Source of the DNA: Vibrio sp. S9_S30
GTDB lineage: Bacteria; Pseudomonadota; Gammaproteobacteria; Enterobacterales; Vibrionaceae
Length of the DNA: 64,000 nt
Assembly: GCF_014694455.1 (NCBI RefSeq)
Contig: NZ_JAAUWT010000007.1
Coordinates: 181,318-245,317 of the forward strand
Direction of reading: 5' to 3'
Every line of letters begins with the position of its first letter. Positions within the stretch are counted from its first letter, which is position 1. Below are positions 17,701-26,897 of this stretch, piece after piece. A program made the translations under genes and the position numbers. The notes below the pieces were generated by a model, which worked only from the letters and a program-made list of their open reading frames with translations, was not told the origin of the DNA and did not search any database.

Positions 17701-18193
17701 CAAACACCACAAACCAAGAAACATTGGCGTCTTGATAACCTAAATCTTCGGTTAAATTTGGGGCTACGAGCTCGAGCCCCATGGTAATACCACGAAGCTG
17801 AAGGGCGATATATGGCAGAATGCCCACCACCGCAATGATGGTAATAGTGACCGCCAAGCCTTGCGATTTGCCATAGCGCGCCGCAATAAAATCGGCAATA
17901 GAGGTAATATGCTCACGCTTAGCGACCAGAATTAACCGAGCGAGCAATCGCCACCCAATAGTGAAAACCAAAATTGGCGCAACATAAATAGGAATGAAAG
18001 ACCAGGGGTTACTGCTCGCCTGCCCAACCGTTCCGTAGAATGTCCATGAGGTACAATACACCGCAATCGACAGACTGTAGATCCAAGGACGCCAGCGTGA
18101 CAGCCATTTCACACGGCGATCGCCATACCAAGCAATAAAGAACAACAGACCGAGATAGGTCAACGAAACGGGGATGACAATCCAACCTTGCAT
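14762..18193 (-). CDS. crbS: Hybrid sensor kinase with symporter-like sensor, CrbS
   Basis: 1143 residues. Residues 1-500 form an SSS-type membrane domain with about 13 helices; 510-600 look like a STAC linker; 630-745 a PAS domain; then a coiled coil and HisKA with H798 in SHDLMQPL, N912, DNGVGIP (939-945), GLGLGL (967-972), and a C-terminal receiver with D1077 in FSDYRL and K1128. This is the CrbS/CbrA architecture in which a transporter-like domain feeds a kinase. In Vibrio, CrbS with CrbR controls acs. The gene is on the minus strand, 99 bases after an MFS gene; a partial, broken copy of its 3' end is at 11858. Confidence 0.93.
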   Translation of the reverse strand: MQGWIVIPVSLTYLGLLFFIAWYGDRRVKWLSRWRPWIYSLSIAVYCTSWTFYGTVGQASSNPWSFIPIYVAPILVFTIGWRLLARLILVAKREHITSIADFIAARYGKSQGLAVTITIIAVVGILPYIALQLRGITMGLELVAPNLTEDLGYQDANVSWFVVFALAMFTMLFGTRHIDNTEHHRGMMMAVAFESIVKLVAFLTVGCFIVYVALHTPELDLMAIASNTYESPNVPALVIHTILTMAAIICLPRQFHTMVVENEKAKDLYTARWLFPLYLALMGLFVLPIAWAGQGLLTGSTPDSYVISLPLSMGAENIALLAFLGGTSAASGMVIVSTIALAIMVSNDLVLPLILRRMKLSERTHTHFSGMLLNIRRGLILLLLAGAWAFYQVLGNISSLSVIGLLSFAAIAQFAPSLIGGMYWREGNRKGVYVGLFAGFTVWLITLMSQTEMLAGNADSNFLLWIVTPPDVLSNLSLSMSDWGMLLSMLLNTFFYIAVSLFTRSSLSERLQSAAFVGTPLPESENVSLYQSRVTVAELEMLASRFVGRSRARSAFRNFWNQQGGDMLPNQQASSALIRHTERVLAGIFGASSAKLVLTSALQGRNMQLEEVATIVDEASELYDFSRGLLQGAIEHISQGITVVDKQLRLVAWNQRYLELFDFPSGLIQVGRPIADVIRHNAQQGLCGPGDPEDHVKRRVEHLVRGTKHTSSRIRPDGRFIEVQGNPMPGGGFVMSFTDITVFHEAEKALKEANENLESRVHERTIELERLNKRLVFATQSAESESHSKSRFLAAVSHDLMQPLNAARLFASSLSETAKDDDTKKFSRHIESALGAAEDLIGDLLDISRLESGKLETNVHAFSLNDVLDNLNAEFSALAKQQGIDFKMVPSNLLAESDPKLLRRVLQNFLTNAFRYNPKGKVLLGARRVGNQVRIEVWDNGVGIPEDKQAAIFEEFTRVEVGHSDQGLGLGLAIAKGIARVLGHEISLRSWYGQGTVFSVALNRSAHIESPMVDPTPVITSDVAGMKVLCVDNEADILVGMKELLERWGCDVKVAEDLVQSLKALENDWAPEVIFSDYRLNHGRTGLEVLQQCRLRLGDSFEGVIISADRTDDMLDAIQSNGFSFIAKPVKPLKLRAVLNRVV

Positions 18194-18292
18194 TAAGTAC
18201 TTTCCTTGTAACGCAAAAAAACAGAGCTATGCCCTAGTTTTCATTTAACGTTGTCCCATTTTTAATCTCAAACAGTTCACTTTGAATTTGTG

Positions 18293-19441
18293 CTACGACA
18301 CGGATTTCTTTGAATCGACCCGTACGAAAATCGCCATGACACCCATTACGGCCATCACCCAGAAGACATTCGCGCCCCACTGCTCATATCCCCAACCACT
18401 GAATGTTGTCATTAATGCGATAAACGCACCGAGCGGAATCGCATTATACAAAGCCTGTAAAGGCACCATTTTGTTTTGGTCTTGCTTTTGAATGAATTGA
18501 ATCGCGGCGATGTGCGCCATGGCAAACGTGACGCCATGGAGTAGCTGAACCATGACTAATGCCCAAATATCAGTAGTGGATGCGGTCAGCCCCCATCGAA
18601 CCAATACGCCAATGGACGCCACAAAAAAAAGCATTCGCAGCGACCACCCCATAAACATACGTTTACTGAATGCAAATACAGAAATTTCGGCAATGACGCC
18701 TAGGCTCCATAGGTAGCCAATGATATCCGCAGAAATACCCGAAGACTTCCAATGAAGTGAACTAAATGCATAGTAGGCCGCGTGGCTACCTTGAATGAGC
18801 GACGCTAACACCAGAAAACGCACCACAGACGAATCTTTCAATATCGCCGTCAATTTTGGCCTTACCTTGCTTTCTTCGGTTTCCGAAACAGGCATAACCT
18901 TGGGATTACGCATCACCAATACCATCGAAACAGCCAGCCCTGCCAAGGCGGTATAAATAATGGCGCTCGCTCCGTATATCGCCACTAAATAGCCCACCAC
19001 TGTCGAACCTGCAACAAACGCAATCGAGCCCCAAAGCCTAGTTCGACCATAATCCAGCAGCTTAAGGCGGGCGTAATAGTTCGCCATTGCATCGGTTAAT
19101 GGCACCACCGGACCACAAGAGAGATTAAAGAGAATCGTTGCTCCAGCCAGCAACCAAAAATCGCCCCCAACAAATAAGTGCGTAACGATGGCTAACATGG
19201 ATGCCAAAGTGAGCCAACGAAGAGCGGGGATCAGGTGTTCGACTTTATGCAATCGAGGTGTAATCACCAGATTAGAAAAGCATCGAGAAGCCAGCCCTAG
19301 CCCAATCAGCACACCAATATCAGACGCCGAAATATCTTGTGAGGCAAACCAAATGGCCCAAAAAGGCAGATGGACGCCATAAGAGAAAAAGAGCCCGACA
19401 AAATACTGTGATATCCATCCGTACGGGGTACTGCGGAGCAT
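18293..19441 (-). CDS. MFS transporter (HcaT-like)
   Basis: 382 residues and about 12 membrane helices. N-terminal motif YGVHLPFWAIW and the GYTRLWGSIAF-like element (here DYGRTRLWGSIAFVAGS) are typical of the MFS_1_like/3-phenylpropionate permease group. The gene is upstream of crbS in the same direction with 99 bases between, so they may be cotranscribed. Substrate unknown; the location suggests a small carboxylate, but that is guesswork. Confidence 0.85.
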   Translation of the reverse strand: MLRSTPYGWISQYFVGLFFSYGVHLPFWAIWFASQDISASDIGVLIGLGLASRCFSNLVITPRLHKVEHLIPALRWLTLASMLAIVTHLFVGGDFWLLAGATILFNLSCGPVVPLTDAMANYYARLKLLDYGRTRLWGSIAFVAGSTVVGYLVAIYGASAIIYTALAGLAVSMVLVMRNPKVMPVSETEESKVRPKLTAILKDSSVVRFLVLASLIQGSHAAYYAFSSLHWKSSGISADIIGYLWSLGVIAEISVFAFSKRMFMGWSLRMLFFVASIGVLVRWGLTASTTDIWALVMVQLLHGVTFAMAHIAAIQFIQKQDQNKMVPLQALYNAIPLGAFIALMTTFSGWGYEQWGANVFWVMAVMGVMAIFVRVDSKKSVS

Positions 19442-19672
19442 TCAACACCTAATTGAATAAGGAAATGGGGCAACATTATCCCAACTTCACATCATACTAA
19501 AAGAGAAAAATTTAAGTGATTTTTCTTCCCTGTTTAATGGATATTCTTTCCAAAAAATGAAGTGCTTTATTATCAGTCACCTATATCAGCGCACCTCAAA
19601 AGAACCCCATTAACATCGTCGATTTGGCAGTCCATTGAACGGGATCTCCCAGCACATTGCGCGATACCGTAC

Positions 19673-19729
19673 CCATTTACGTTATCTGTATCCATTTACG
19701 CTCTCTGTATCCATTTACATTCTCTGTAT
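19673..19729. repeat. Three 19-base tandem repeats
   Basis: Units CCATTTACgttaTCTGTAT, CCATTTACgctcTCTGTAT and CCATTTACattcTCTGTAT follow one another without gaps, and a fourth starts with CCA. The variable four-base core and constant flanks suggest either repeated protein sites (19 bases is just under two helical turns) or slippage. They end about 100 bases upstream of the ATG at 19828. Confidence 0.92.
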
Positions 19730-19748
19730 CCACGGTTCTCTGCACCCA

Positions 19749-19764
19749 TTAGACCAAAGTCGTC
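19749..19764 (+). promoter_or_regulatory. Candidate CrbR box upstream of DUF294 gene
   Basis: TTAGACC-AA-AGTCGTC: the left heptamer matches the proposed TTAGACT in six of seven, and the right half shares AGTC. Centre 71 bases before the ATG at 19828. Confidence 0.5.
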
Positions 19765-19827
19765 TGGAGCTTATCCGACTTTTTACCAACACTGTTCATA
19801 ATGTCATTGTGTTAGAGCTGCTCAACC

Positions 19828-21654
19828 ATGCCGGATAAATTCAATATGAACGCCGCCCCTTTTGATCGGCTTTCAACACACGAACAAGAGCAACTAAGAG
19901 CCTCCTTAGATGTTGCGTATTACCGAGAAAAGGAAACCATACTCAAGCCTGGTCAAACGGGAACCGCTTTGCACATCCTCATCAAAGGTGGAGTGGAAGA
20001 ACGCTCAGGGGACGATCAAGAAATCTTCGCACATTATGCCAACGACGATTTATTTGATGTGCGGGCTCAACTAGACGGCACGGTTAAGCACAAGTACGTC
20101 GCTTTAGAAGACACCTTGAGTTATCTACTTCCCAGCGCTGTCTTTCTTGATCTGTACCAAACCAACCCGCACTTTTCTGCCTATTTCGATTCCAACTTGT
20201 CTAAACGGCAAGAATTGGTTGACGCCGCACAAAAGCAGCAAAATCTTGGTGAGTTCATTCTGACTAAAGTCGATGACAGCATTTATCATCCGGTACTGAT
20301 TCTGGATCCCCACGAACCACTCAATGCCGTCACTAAGCTCATGAAAGATCGCGCCATAGACAGTGCATTAGTGCGCCTAGCTGACCGTGATCCTAGGCTC
20401 ACTGACTCTTCAACACCTTACCCATTTGGCATTATCACGCGCACCAATATGTTGCATGCCGTCATGCTCGACAGCCATCCATTGGACGCCCCCGTAGGCG
20501 CCATTGCAACCTTTCCAGTGCATTACATCGAAGATGGTGATTTCCTATTTAACGCCATGATCACCATGACTCGTCAACGCATGAAACGTGTCATGGTCTG
20601 TAATGGCAGTGAGCCCGTAGGCATGTTAGACATGACACAAATCCTGTCTAGCTTCTCTACACACTCGCACGTTTTGTCACTCAGCATCGCCCGTGCGCAA
20701 TCCATTGAAGAGCTCGCCATCGCAGCCAATAGGCAACGACGCTTGGTCGAAAGCCTGCTCCATAACGGCATTCGGACTCGCTTCATCATGGGGCTTATCT
20801 CCGCAGTCAACGAACAAATCATAGAGAAAGCTTTCCATCTTATTGTGCCGCTCCCAATGCAAGACAAATGCTGCTTGATCGTTTTAGGTTCAGAAGGTCG
20901 AGGCGAGCAAGTACTCAAAACCGACCAAGACAATGCGTTAATCCTACAAGATGGCGTTGAATGGCCTGAATGCCAAAACGTTATGGAGCGATTCACCCAT
21001 ACCTTACAGCAACTTGGCTACCCCCTTTGCCCAGGTCACGTCATGGTGAATAACCCCGACTGGGTGCATAGCCAGAGTGATTGGCAACGCACGGTGACTC
21101 ATTGGATTTCAAAAGGGACGGCAGAGAGCGTCATGAAACTGGCCATTCTGGCCGACGCCCACGCCGTAGCAGGAAATGAAGCATTGCTCGCCCCCGTTTC
21201 ACAGCATATTTCCGACAGCATGAAGAACAACATGCTCGTACTACTCGACTTTACTCGCCCAGCCTTGCAATTTTCTTTGCCCCTCACCCTGTTTGGAAAC
21301 GTGAAAAAAAGCAAAGATGGGCTCAATATAAAACAAGGTGGCATCTTTCCCATTGTGCACGGTATTCGTGCACTGTCATTGGAATACGCGTTAATGGAAA
21401 AGAACACCTTTGATCGCATTGAGGCGCTACAGAGAAAACGGATTCTTGAACCCGACACCGCAGACAACCTAATGGAAGCACTAAAATTGTTCTTTAAATT
21501 GCGTTTAACCCAGCAATTGTCAGAACATCACAATGGTAACAACATAGAACTCAAATTACTGGATCGCTCAGAAAGGGATCTTCTCCGGCACAGCTTGCAT
21601 GTCGTGAAAAAGTTCAAGCAATGGCTGGGGTATCACTATCAAATACGCGACTAA
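19828..21654 (+). CDS. cNMP-binding/CBS/DUF294 nucleotidyltransferase-like protein
   Basis: 608 residues. A cyclic-nucleotide-binding-like domain spans about 10-125, a CBS pair about 150-280, a nucleotidyltransferase-like fold with GSEGRGE (354-360) and TDQD (365-368), and a helical DUF294 C-terminal domain. The family is linked to signalling and is regularly found beside a DEDD exonuclease and acs in Vibrio and relatives. Regulatory nucleotidyl transfer is plausible because the GS...D-x-D residues are kept, but no target is known. Two start codons are possible (19828, 19846); neither has a good ribosome site. Confidence 0.88.
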   Translation: MPDKFNMNAAPFDRLSTHEQEQLRASLDVAYYREKETILKPGQTGTALHILIKGGVEERSGDDQEIFAHYANDDLFDVRAQLDGTVKHKYVALEDTLSYLLPSAVFLDLYQTNPHFSAYFDSNLSKRQELVDAAQKQQNLGEFILTKVDDSIYHPVLILDPHEPLNAVTKLMKDRAIDSALVRLADRDPRLTDSSTPYPFGIITRTNMLHAVMLDSHPLDAPVGAIATFPVHYIEDGDFLFNAMITMTRQRMKRVMVCNGSEPVGMLDMTQILSSFSTHSHVLSLSIARAQSIEELAIAANRQRRLVESLLHNGIRTRFIMGLISAVNEQIIEKAFHLIVPLPMQDKCCLIVLGSEGRGEQVLKTDQDNALILQDGVEWPECQNVMERFTHTLQQLGYPLCPGHVMVNNPDWVHSQSDWQRTVTHWISKGTAESVMKLAILADAHAVAGNEALLAPVSQHISDSMKNNMLVLLDFTRPALQFSLPLTLFGNVKKSKDGLNIKQGGIFPIVHGIRALSLEYALMEKNTFDRIEALQRKRILEPDTADNLMEALKLFFKLRLTQQLSEHHNGNNIELKLLDRSERDLLRHSLHVVKKFKQWLGYHYQIRD

Positions 21655-21709
21655 ATCAAATACGTACGTAACTCAATCAGATACGTAACTAAACGGACAA
21701 AGAGGTCGT

Positions 21710-22345
21710 ATGAATAGAATCTTTCGCTGGTGGTGGCGTAGAAAGTTAAAGGGAAACCCGTATCAGTCATTATTTGATGCGCCCCATGACACCGAGTTTG
21801 TTTCCCTCGATTGTGAAACCACCAGCCTCGATCCTAACCGAGCGGAACTGGTGACGATTGCTGCCACAAAAATCATTGGCAATCGCATCATTACCAGCCA
21901 GCCGTTCCATGTTCGTTTGCGTGCGCCCCAATCTCTGAATGCGGATTCTGTTTGTGTGCACAAGATTCGCCATAGCGATCTTGTGGGGGGCATGAGCGAA
22001 AAAGAAGCCCTAGAGGCGTTAATCGCATTCATTGGCAATCGCCCTGTGGTGGGGTATCACATCCGTTACGACAAGACGATTCTTGATTTAGCCTGTAAGC
22101 GCCACTTAGGCTTTCCTCTACCGAACCCCTTACTGGAAGTCAGCCAGATCTATCACAAAAAGCTTGAGCGCCACCTGCCAAACGCCTACTTTGATCTCAG
22201 TTTGGACGCCATCTGTAAGCACTTGGGGCTCCCTCCACAAGATAATAAACACGATGCACTTCAAGATGCTATTTCAGCGGCATTAGTTTACGTTCGGCTC
22301 ACATACGGCGATCTCCCTGCTCTGACCTCCGCTTATGTGCGTTAA
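21710..22345 (+). CDS. 3'-5' exonuclease, DnaQ-like DEDDh family
   Basis: 211 residues. D34 and E36 in SLDCETTSL, a middle Asp in GYHIRYDKT, and H181/D186 in KHDALQDA supply a complete DEDDh active site, as in DNA polymerase III epsilon-type nucleases. It starts 55 bases after the DUF294 gene and is most likely in one operon with it, upstream of acs. In this conserved trio the exonuclease's substrate is not known to me. Confidence 0.9.
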   Translation: MNRIFRWWWRRKLKGNPYQSLFDAPHDTEFVSLDCETTSLDPNRAELVTIAATKIIGNRIITSQPFHVRLRAPQSLNADSVCVHKIRHSDLVGGMSEKEALEALIAFIGNRPVVGYHIRYDKTILDLACKRHLGFPLPNPLLEVSQIYHKKLERHLPNAYFDLSLDAICKHLGLPPQDNKHDALQDAISAALVYVRLTYGDLPALTSAYVR

Positions 22346-22424
22346 TTTGCTCTGCAATTAAAGTTCTGATCCACCTCTCACTTTTCTAAGTAAGCCGATG
22401 CTTACAAAAGCAAAAGCCCCCTTA

Positions 22425-22440
22425 TCATCCTAAAGTCTAA
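22425..22440 (+). promoter_or_regulatory. Candidate CrbR box upstream of acs
   Basis: TCATCCT-AA-AGTCTAA: the right heptamer is a perfect match to AGTCTAA, the left is weak. Centre 105 bases before the acs ATG. With the sites at 8091 and 19749 it defines the proposed palindrome. Confidence 0.5.
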
Positions 22441-22536
22441 TTGTAGAAAAACGGGGGGTAGCTGAGAGTTAATACCAACCGATTTCCATATCATTTAGGA
22501 AATAATGGAACTTGCTGAATTCACAAGGAGAAAACA

Positions 22537-24486
22537 ATGAGTGAAGCCCACGTTTATCCGGTCAAAGAACATATTAAAGCTAAGACCCACGCTGATAACG
22601 ACACTTATCTGGCGATGTACCAACAATCTGTCAGCGACCCAGAGGGCTTTTGGGGCGAACACGGAAAAATCGTCGATTGGATCAAGCCTTACACGAATGT
22701 AAAGCAAACGTCTTTCGATACCGGACACGTCGACATTCGCTGGTTTGAAGATGGCACGCTGAACGTTTCAGCGAACTGTATTGATCGCCACCTCGCCGAG
22801 CGTGGCGATGAAGTGGCCATCATTTGGGAAGGGGATGACCCTGCCGATGATAAGACGCTGACTTTCAATGAACTGCACAAAGAAGTTTGCCGTTTCTCTA
22901 ACGCCTTGAAAGAGCAAGGGGTTAAGAAAGGTGATGTTGTTTGTTTGTACATGCCAATGGTGCCAGAAGCCGCTGTTGCCATGCTGGCGTGTACCCGTAT
23001 TGGCGCGGTTCACACGGTGGTATTTGGTGGTTTCTCCCCAGAAGCCTTGGCAGGTCGCATTGTGGATTCCAACGCAAAAGTCGTGGTAACGGCAGACGAA
23101 GGGGTTCGTGGTGGCCGCGCGGTTCCATTGAAAAAGAATGTCGATGATGCATTGGCTAATCCTGACGTTAACAGCATTTCAAAAGTCTTGGTTCTAAAAC
23201 GCACAGGTGGCGATGTTGCTTGGGATGCGGAGCGCGATGTTTGGTGGCACGAAGCAACCGCTGCGGTATCGGATGATTGCCCACCGGAAGAAATGAACGC
23301 CGAAGACCCACTTTTCATTCTTTATACATCGGGTTCCACAGGTAAACCCAAAGGCGTATTACACACCACTGGCGGTTACCTTGTTTACGCCACAATGACA
23401 TTCAAATACGTATTCGACTACCAACCAGGCGAAATCTTCTGGTGTACCGCAGACGTAGGCTGGATTACGGGCCACACCTACCTTATTTACGGACCGCTTG
23501 CGAACGGTGCGAAAACCATCTTATTTGAAGGTGTGCCAAACTACCCGAAAACAAACCGCATGAGCGAAGTGGTCGACAAACACAACGTCAATATTCTTTA
23601 CACTGCGCCAACGGCTATCCGTGCGTTAATGGCAAAAGGCAACGACGCCATTGAAGGCACAAACCGCAGCAGCTTGCGCATCATGGGCTCTGTTGGTGAA
23701 CCGATTAACCCAGAAGCATGGGAGTGGTACTACAAAACCATCGGTGATGAAAAATCCCCTATCGTGGATACGTGGTGGCAAACAGAAACAGGCGGTATCT
23801 TGATTTCACCGCTACCTGGTGCAACGGCATTGAAACCGGGCTCCGCAACACGCCCATTCTTTGGCGTACAACCGGCGCTTGTCGATAACGTAGGTAACCT
23901 CATTGAAGGGGCTGCCGACGGCAACCTTGTGATTCTCGACTCTTGGCCTGGTCAAATGCGCACTGTCTACGGCGATCATGAGCGTTTTGAGCAAACCTAT
24001 TTCTCTACATTTAAAGGCATGTACTTCACCAGTGACGGTGCTCGCCGTGACGAAGATGGCTATTACTGGATCACAGGTCGTGTGGATGATGTACTGAACG
24101 TATCGGGTCACCGCATGGGTACCGCGGAAATTGAATCGGCACTGGTTGCCTTCGACAAAATTGCAGAAGCGGCAATTGTTGGTGTTCCGCACGACATTAA
24201 AGGTCAGGCGATTTATGCCTACATCACCTTGAACGACGGTGAAATACCCAGTGCCGAGCTTCATAAAGAAGTGAAAGACTGGGTACGGAAAGAAATTGGT
24301 CCTATCGCCACACCAGACGTATTGCACTGGACAGATTCTTTACCGAAAACGCGTTCGGGTAAAATCATGCGTCGAATTCTACGTAAAATCGCCACAGGCG
24401 ATACCAGCAACTTGGGCGATACTTCGACACTTGCCGATCCAAGCGTGGTGAATAAGCTCATCGAAGAAAATCAGAACCTGTCTTAA
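22537..24486 (+). CDS. acs: Acetyl-CoA synthetase
   Basis: 649 residues, AAGGAG ribosome site. Converts acetate, ATP and CoA to acetyl-CoA, AMP and PPi. The adenylate-forming P-loop [11 protein letters not shown] is at 263-273, the A5-type motif in WWQTETGG, and the C-terminal lysine of [11 protein letters not shown] falls at residue 609, the residue acetylated by Pat-type enzymes in Salmonella Acs. Full length compared with the family. Expected to be the main output of CrbS/CrbR and thus of the acetate switch in this window. Confidence 0.98.
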   Translation: MSEAHVYPVKEHIKAKTHADNDTYLAMYQQSVSDPEGFWGEHGKIVDWIKPYTNVKQTSFDTGHVDIRWFEDGTLNVSANCIDRHLAERGDEVAIIWEGDDPADDKTLTFNELHKEVCRFSNALKEQGVKKGDVVCLYMPMVPEAAVAMLACTRIGAVHTVVFGGFSPEALAGRIVDSNAKVVVTADEGVRGGRAVPLKKNVDDALANPDVNSISKVLVLKRTGGDVAWDAERDVWWHEATAAVSDDCPPEEMNAEDPLFILYTSGSTGKPKGVLHTTGGYLVYATMTFKYVFDYQPGEIFWCTADVGWITGHTYLIYGPLANGAKTILFEGVPNYPKTNRMSEVVDKHNVNILYTAPTAIRALMAKGNDAIEGTNRSSLRIMGSVGEPINPEAWEWYYKTIGDEKSPIVDTWWQTETGGILISPLPGATALKPGSATRPFFGVQPALVDNVGNLIEGAADGNLVILDSWPGQMRTVYGDHERFEQTYFSTFKGMYFTSDGARRDEDGYYWITGRVDDVLNVSGHRMGTAEIESALVAFDKIAEAAIVGVPHDIKGQAIYAYITLNDGEIPSAELHKEVKDWVRKEIGPIATPDVLHWTDSLPKTRSGKIMRRILRKIATGDTSNLGDTSTLADPSVVNKLIEENQNLS

Positions 24487-24521
24487 TCGGGTTCACCTTA
24501 CATTCCACCTATACTATTTCG

Positions 24522-24546
24522 CCAGGTCTTTTGACCTGGTTTTTTT
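24522..24546 (+). terminator. Terminator of acs
   Basis: CCAGGTC / GACCTGG with a TTTT loop and a seven-base T run. Confidence 0.92.
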
Positions 24547-24699
24547 ACTCCAAATCGATACAAAAGGAAAATTTTCCGTAAAGCCTCAATGCTGGAAAAT
24601 CCTTTTCTCTTTATCAGCAAAAGTCGTGCTACATTGAGAAATTATCGCTCCTAATGTTTGCATAGAATAGATGTACTTTCTCACTAACTGATTAATGCG

Positions 24700-25605
24700 A
24701 TGTCTAAACAATTACTGTGCATCATAACGTTTGTAGCCGTTTGTTTGATATGGGGTACAACATGGATGGCAATGGAAATCGCGGTTGAAACCATTCCTCC
24801 CATTACCGCGACTGGTCTTCGATTCCTGATCTCAGCTCCTTTATTGATCGCTGTGACAGTCGTGATGAAAAAAGCCTTGCTTTTCCCAAAAGGCCAACGA
24901 AAGTTCATGGTGGCTGTTGCCGTATTTTACTTCGCTATTCCCTTTACCTTAATGATACTCGGCGAGCAATACATCTCGTCTGGGCTCGCTTCTATCATTT
25001 TTGCCAATATGCCGATTGCGGTCTTAGCCGTTTCGATGATCAGCTTGTCACTGCGCCTTGCTGTTCACCAACTGTTTGGATTGGGTATGGCCGTGATTGC
25101 GTTGTGTCTTATTCTATCGGGCGAACTAGAGATAGGAACGGGTAATAACAATGCTGGCATCCTTGCACTGGTCAGCGCCGTACTTATTCATGCCGTTATG
25201 TATGTGCTCACTCAGAAACACGCCAAGGGGATCCATGTACTGACCTATAACGCACTGCCTTCTGGTATCGCAGCGTTATTATTATTGGTTGCTGGGCTGT
25301 TTATGGAACAACCCGACATTCATCAATTCACTGACGAATCGATGTATGCCGTGGTCTATCTCGGACTGGTCGCGAGCTTCATTGGTATTGTGGCGTACTT
25401 CTCGCTCAATCAGATGACAGCGCCCTTCACCGCATCACTCTGCTTTCTCGTGTTCCCTGTGGTAGCGCTACTGCTTGATGCTTGGGTGAATGACCGCCGC
25501 CTCTCTGAGCTATCACAGCAGCTTCTATTGCCTTTACTCATTGGCATCGTCGTTGCCAAAGTACCACAGCTTCCTATCTGGCTGATTTCTCGCCCAAGCA
25601 AGTAA
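24700..25605 (+). CDS. DMT-family permease (EamA)
   Basis: 301 residues with ten predicted membrane helices in two EamA repeats; the typical opening VCLIWGTTWMAMEIAVETIPP is present. Family members export amino acids or small metabolites; the substrate here cannot be read from sequence. It lies alone between acs and aroQ, followed by a hairpin at 25604. Confidence 0.88.
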   Translation: MSKQLLCIITFVAVCLIWGTTWMAMEIAVETIPPITATGLRFLISAPLLIAVTVVMKKALLFPKGQRKFMVAVAVFYFAIPFTLMILGEQYISSGLASIIFANMPIAVLAVSMISLSLRLAVHQLFGLGMAVIALCLILSGELEIGTGNNNAGILALVSAVLIHAVMYVLTQKHAKGIHVLTYNALPSGIAALLLLVAGLFMEQPDIHQFTDESMYAVVYLGLVASFIGIVAYFSLNQMTAPFTASLCFLVFPVVALLLDAWVNDRRLSELSQQLLLPLLIGIVVAKVPQLPIWLISRPSK

Positions 25606-25634
25606 CCTAGGCTCGGAATAACAGAGCTTAGGTT
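25604..25634 (+). terminator. Hairpin after EamA gene
   Basis: Eleven-base arms AACCTAGGCTC / GAGCTTAGGTT with one mismatch, beginning in the stop codon; no T run directly after. Confidence 0.5.
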
Positions 25635-25889
25635 AAGTCCGTTTTCTGGGCTCACCACGACTATCTCCCGTCGGTGGGTCCAGATTCTTTATCTTCCTCA
25701 CAGATTTTCTTTTCTTTGACATAAAGATATCGAGGTTTGACCAGTATTTTGCTGCTAATTGCGCTGAATTGTCTATAATCGACAGTTAATTTGAGCAAGA
25801 CGATAATTTAGACCTCTAAATTTAATTACCAGCTCATAAAATTTGGAATGTCGAATTTTAACCTCTAGTTAAAGGAAGATAACCTCACA

Positions 25890-26342
25890 ATGGCAACAAA
25901 ATCACGCATTCTGGTTCTAAACGGTCCTAATATTAATCTTTTGGGTCTCCGAGAGCCGGCGCATTATGGCTCTAAAACACTCGCTCAGATCATTGATGAT
26001 CTTGAGCACCAAGCGACCTCGCTAAATGTTGAGATCCAGCACCTGCAATCCAATCGTGAATACGAACTGATTGAAGCCATTCACGCTGCCATGGGAAATG
26101 TGGATTTCATTGTGATCAATCCAGCGGCGTTTACCCACACCAGTGTTGCTCTACGTGATGCGCTACTGGGCGTCGACATTCCATTTATTGAAGTGCACCT
26201 ATCCAACGTTCACGCACGTGAACCGTTCCGCCATCATTCTTATCTTGCGGATAAAGCCGTCGGAATAATTTGTGGTTTAGGCGCGCAAGGTTACCAATTC
26301 GCATTGACTGCTGCGGTCAACTATCTGCAGTCAAATGGGTAA
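25890..26342 (+). CDS. aroQ: 3-dehydroquinate dehydratase, type II
   Basis: 150 residues. Third step of the shikimate pathway, dehydrating 3-dehydroquinate. The N-terminal [11 protein letters not shown] motif, the catalytic tyrosine region [15 protein letters not shown] and [11 protein letters not shown] are all present and typical of the dodecameric type II enzyme. First gene of the aroQ-accB-accC group common in gammaproteobacteria; TATAAT at about 25778 may be its -10. Confidence 0.96.
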   Translation: MATKSRILVLNGPNINLLGLREPAHYGSKTLAQIIDDLEHQATSLNVEIQHLQSNREYELIEAIHAAMGNVDFIVINPAAFTHTSVALRDALLGVDIPFIEVHLSNVHAREPFRHHSYLADKAVGIICGLGAQGYQFALTAAVNYLQSNG

Positions 26343-26424
26343 TACCGGCAGTCAAATAAGTAATACATGACACAGAACACTCTCGAAACTTGAGAGTCAC
26401 CTAATTTGAGAAAGAGAAAATAAG

Positions 26425-26883
26425 ATGGATATTCGTAAAATTAAGAAGCTGATTGAGTTAGTGGAAGAGTCTGGCATCGCAGAGCTTGAAATCTCTGAAG
26501 GTGAAGAGTCAGTACGAATCAGTCGTTCAGGTCCTGCTCCTATTGCTGCTCCGATTCAATATGCGGCACCAATGGCACATGCTCCAGCACCCGCTCCAGT
26601 CGCAGCGCCAGCGGCACCTGTAGAAGCACCTGCCGAAGTCGTACCAGCCGGACACCACGTTCTTTCTCCAATGGTTGGTACGTTCTACCGCTCTCCAAGT
26701 CCAGACTCGAAGTCATTTATTGAAATCGGTCAGAGCGTTAAAGCGGGGGATACCCTTTGCATCGTTGAAGCGATGAAAATGATGAACCAAATCGAAGCGG
26801 ATAAATCTGGCGTAGTGACAGCCATTCTAGTGGAAGACGGTCAACCTGTTGAGTTTGACCAACCACTCGTTATCATCGAATAA
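26425..26883 (+). CDS. accB: Biotin carboxyl carrier protein of acetyl-CoA carboxylase
   Basis: 152 residues. An N-terminal helical segment, a flexible Ala/Pro linker (about 37-75) and a C-terminal biotinyl domain with the biotinylated lysine K118 in EAMKMM. It carries biotin between AccC and the AccAD carboxyltransferase in the first step of fatty-acid synthesis. The attaching enzyme, BirA, is encoded in this window at 59424. AccB lies 14 bases before accC. Confidence 0.98.
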   Translation: MDIRKIKKLIELVEESGIAELEISEGEESVRISRSGPAPIAAPIQYAAPMAHAPAPAPVAAPAAPVEAPAEVVPAGHHVLSPMVGTFYRSPSPDSKSFIEIGQSVKAGDTLCIVEAMKMMNQIEADKSGVVTAILVEDGQPVEFDQPLVIIE

Positions 26884-26897
26884 CCGAGGCTGATTAT

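Larger units (their letters stand above)
19442..19827. other. Divergent 386-base spacer with repeats
   Basis: Region between the MFS gene (minus) and the DUF294 gene (plus). It holds three 19-base tandem repeats (19673-19729) and a candidate CrbR box (19749-19764). Short ORFs across the repeats have no ribosome sites and were not called. Confidence 0.7.

Noticed and set aside
19673..19729. Possible CRISPR array
   Set aside because: Units are 19 bases, contiguous and only three; there are no spacers of 26-40 bases and no cas genes.
19562..19838. Two overlapping short ORFs (about 67-79 codons) across the tandem repeats
   Set aside because: They owe their openness to the repeats, have no ribosome sites and read into the start of the DUF294 gene.
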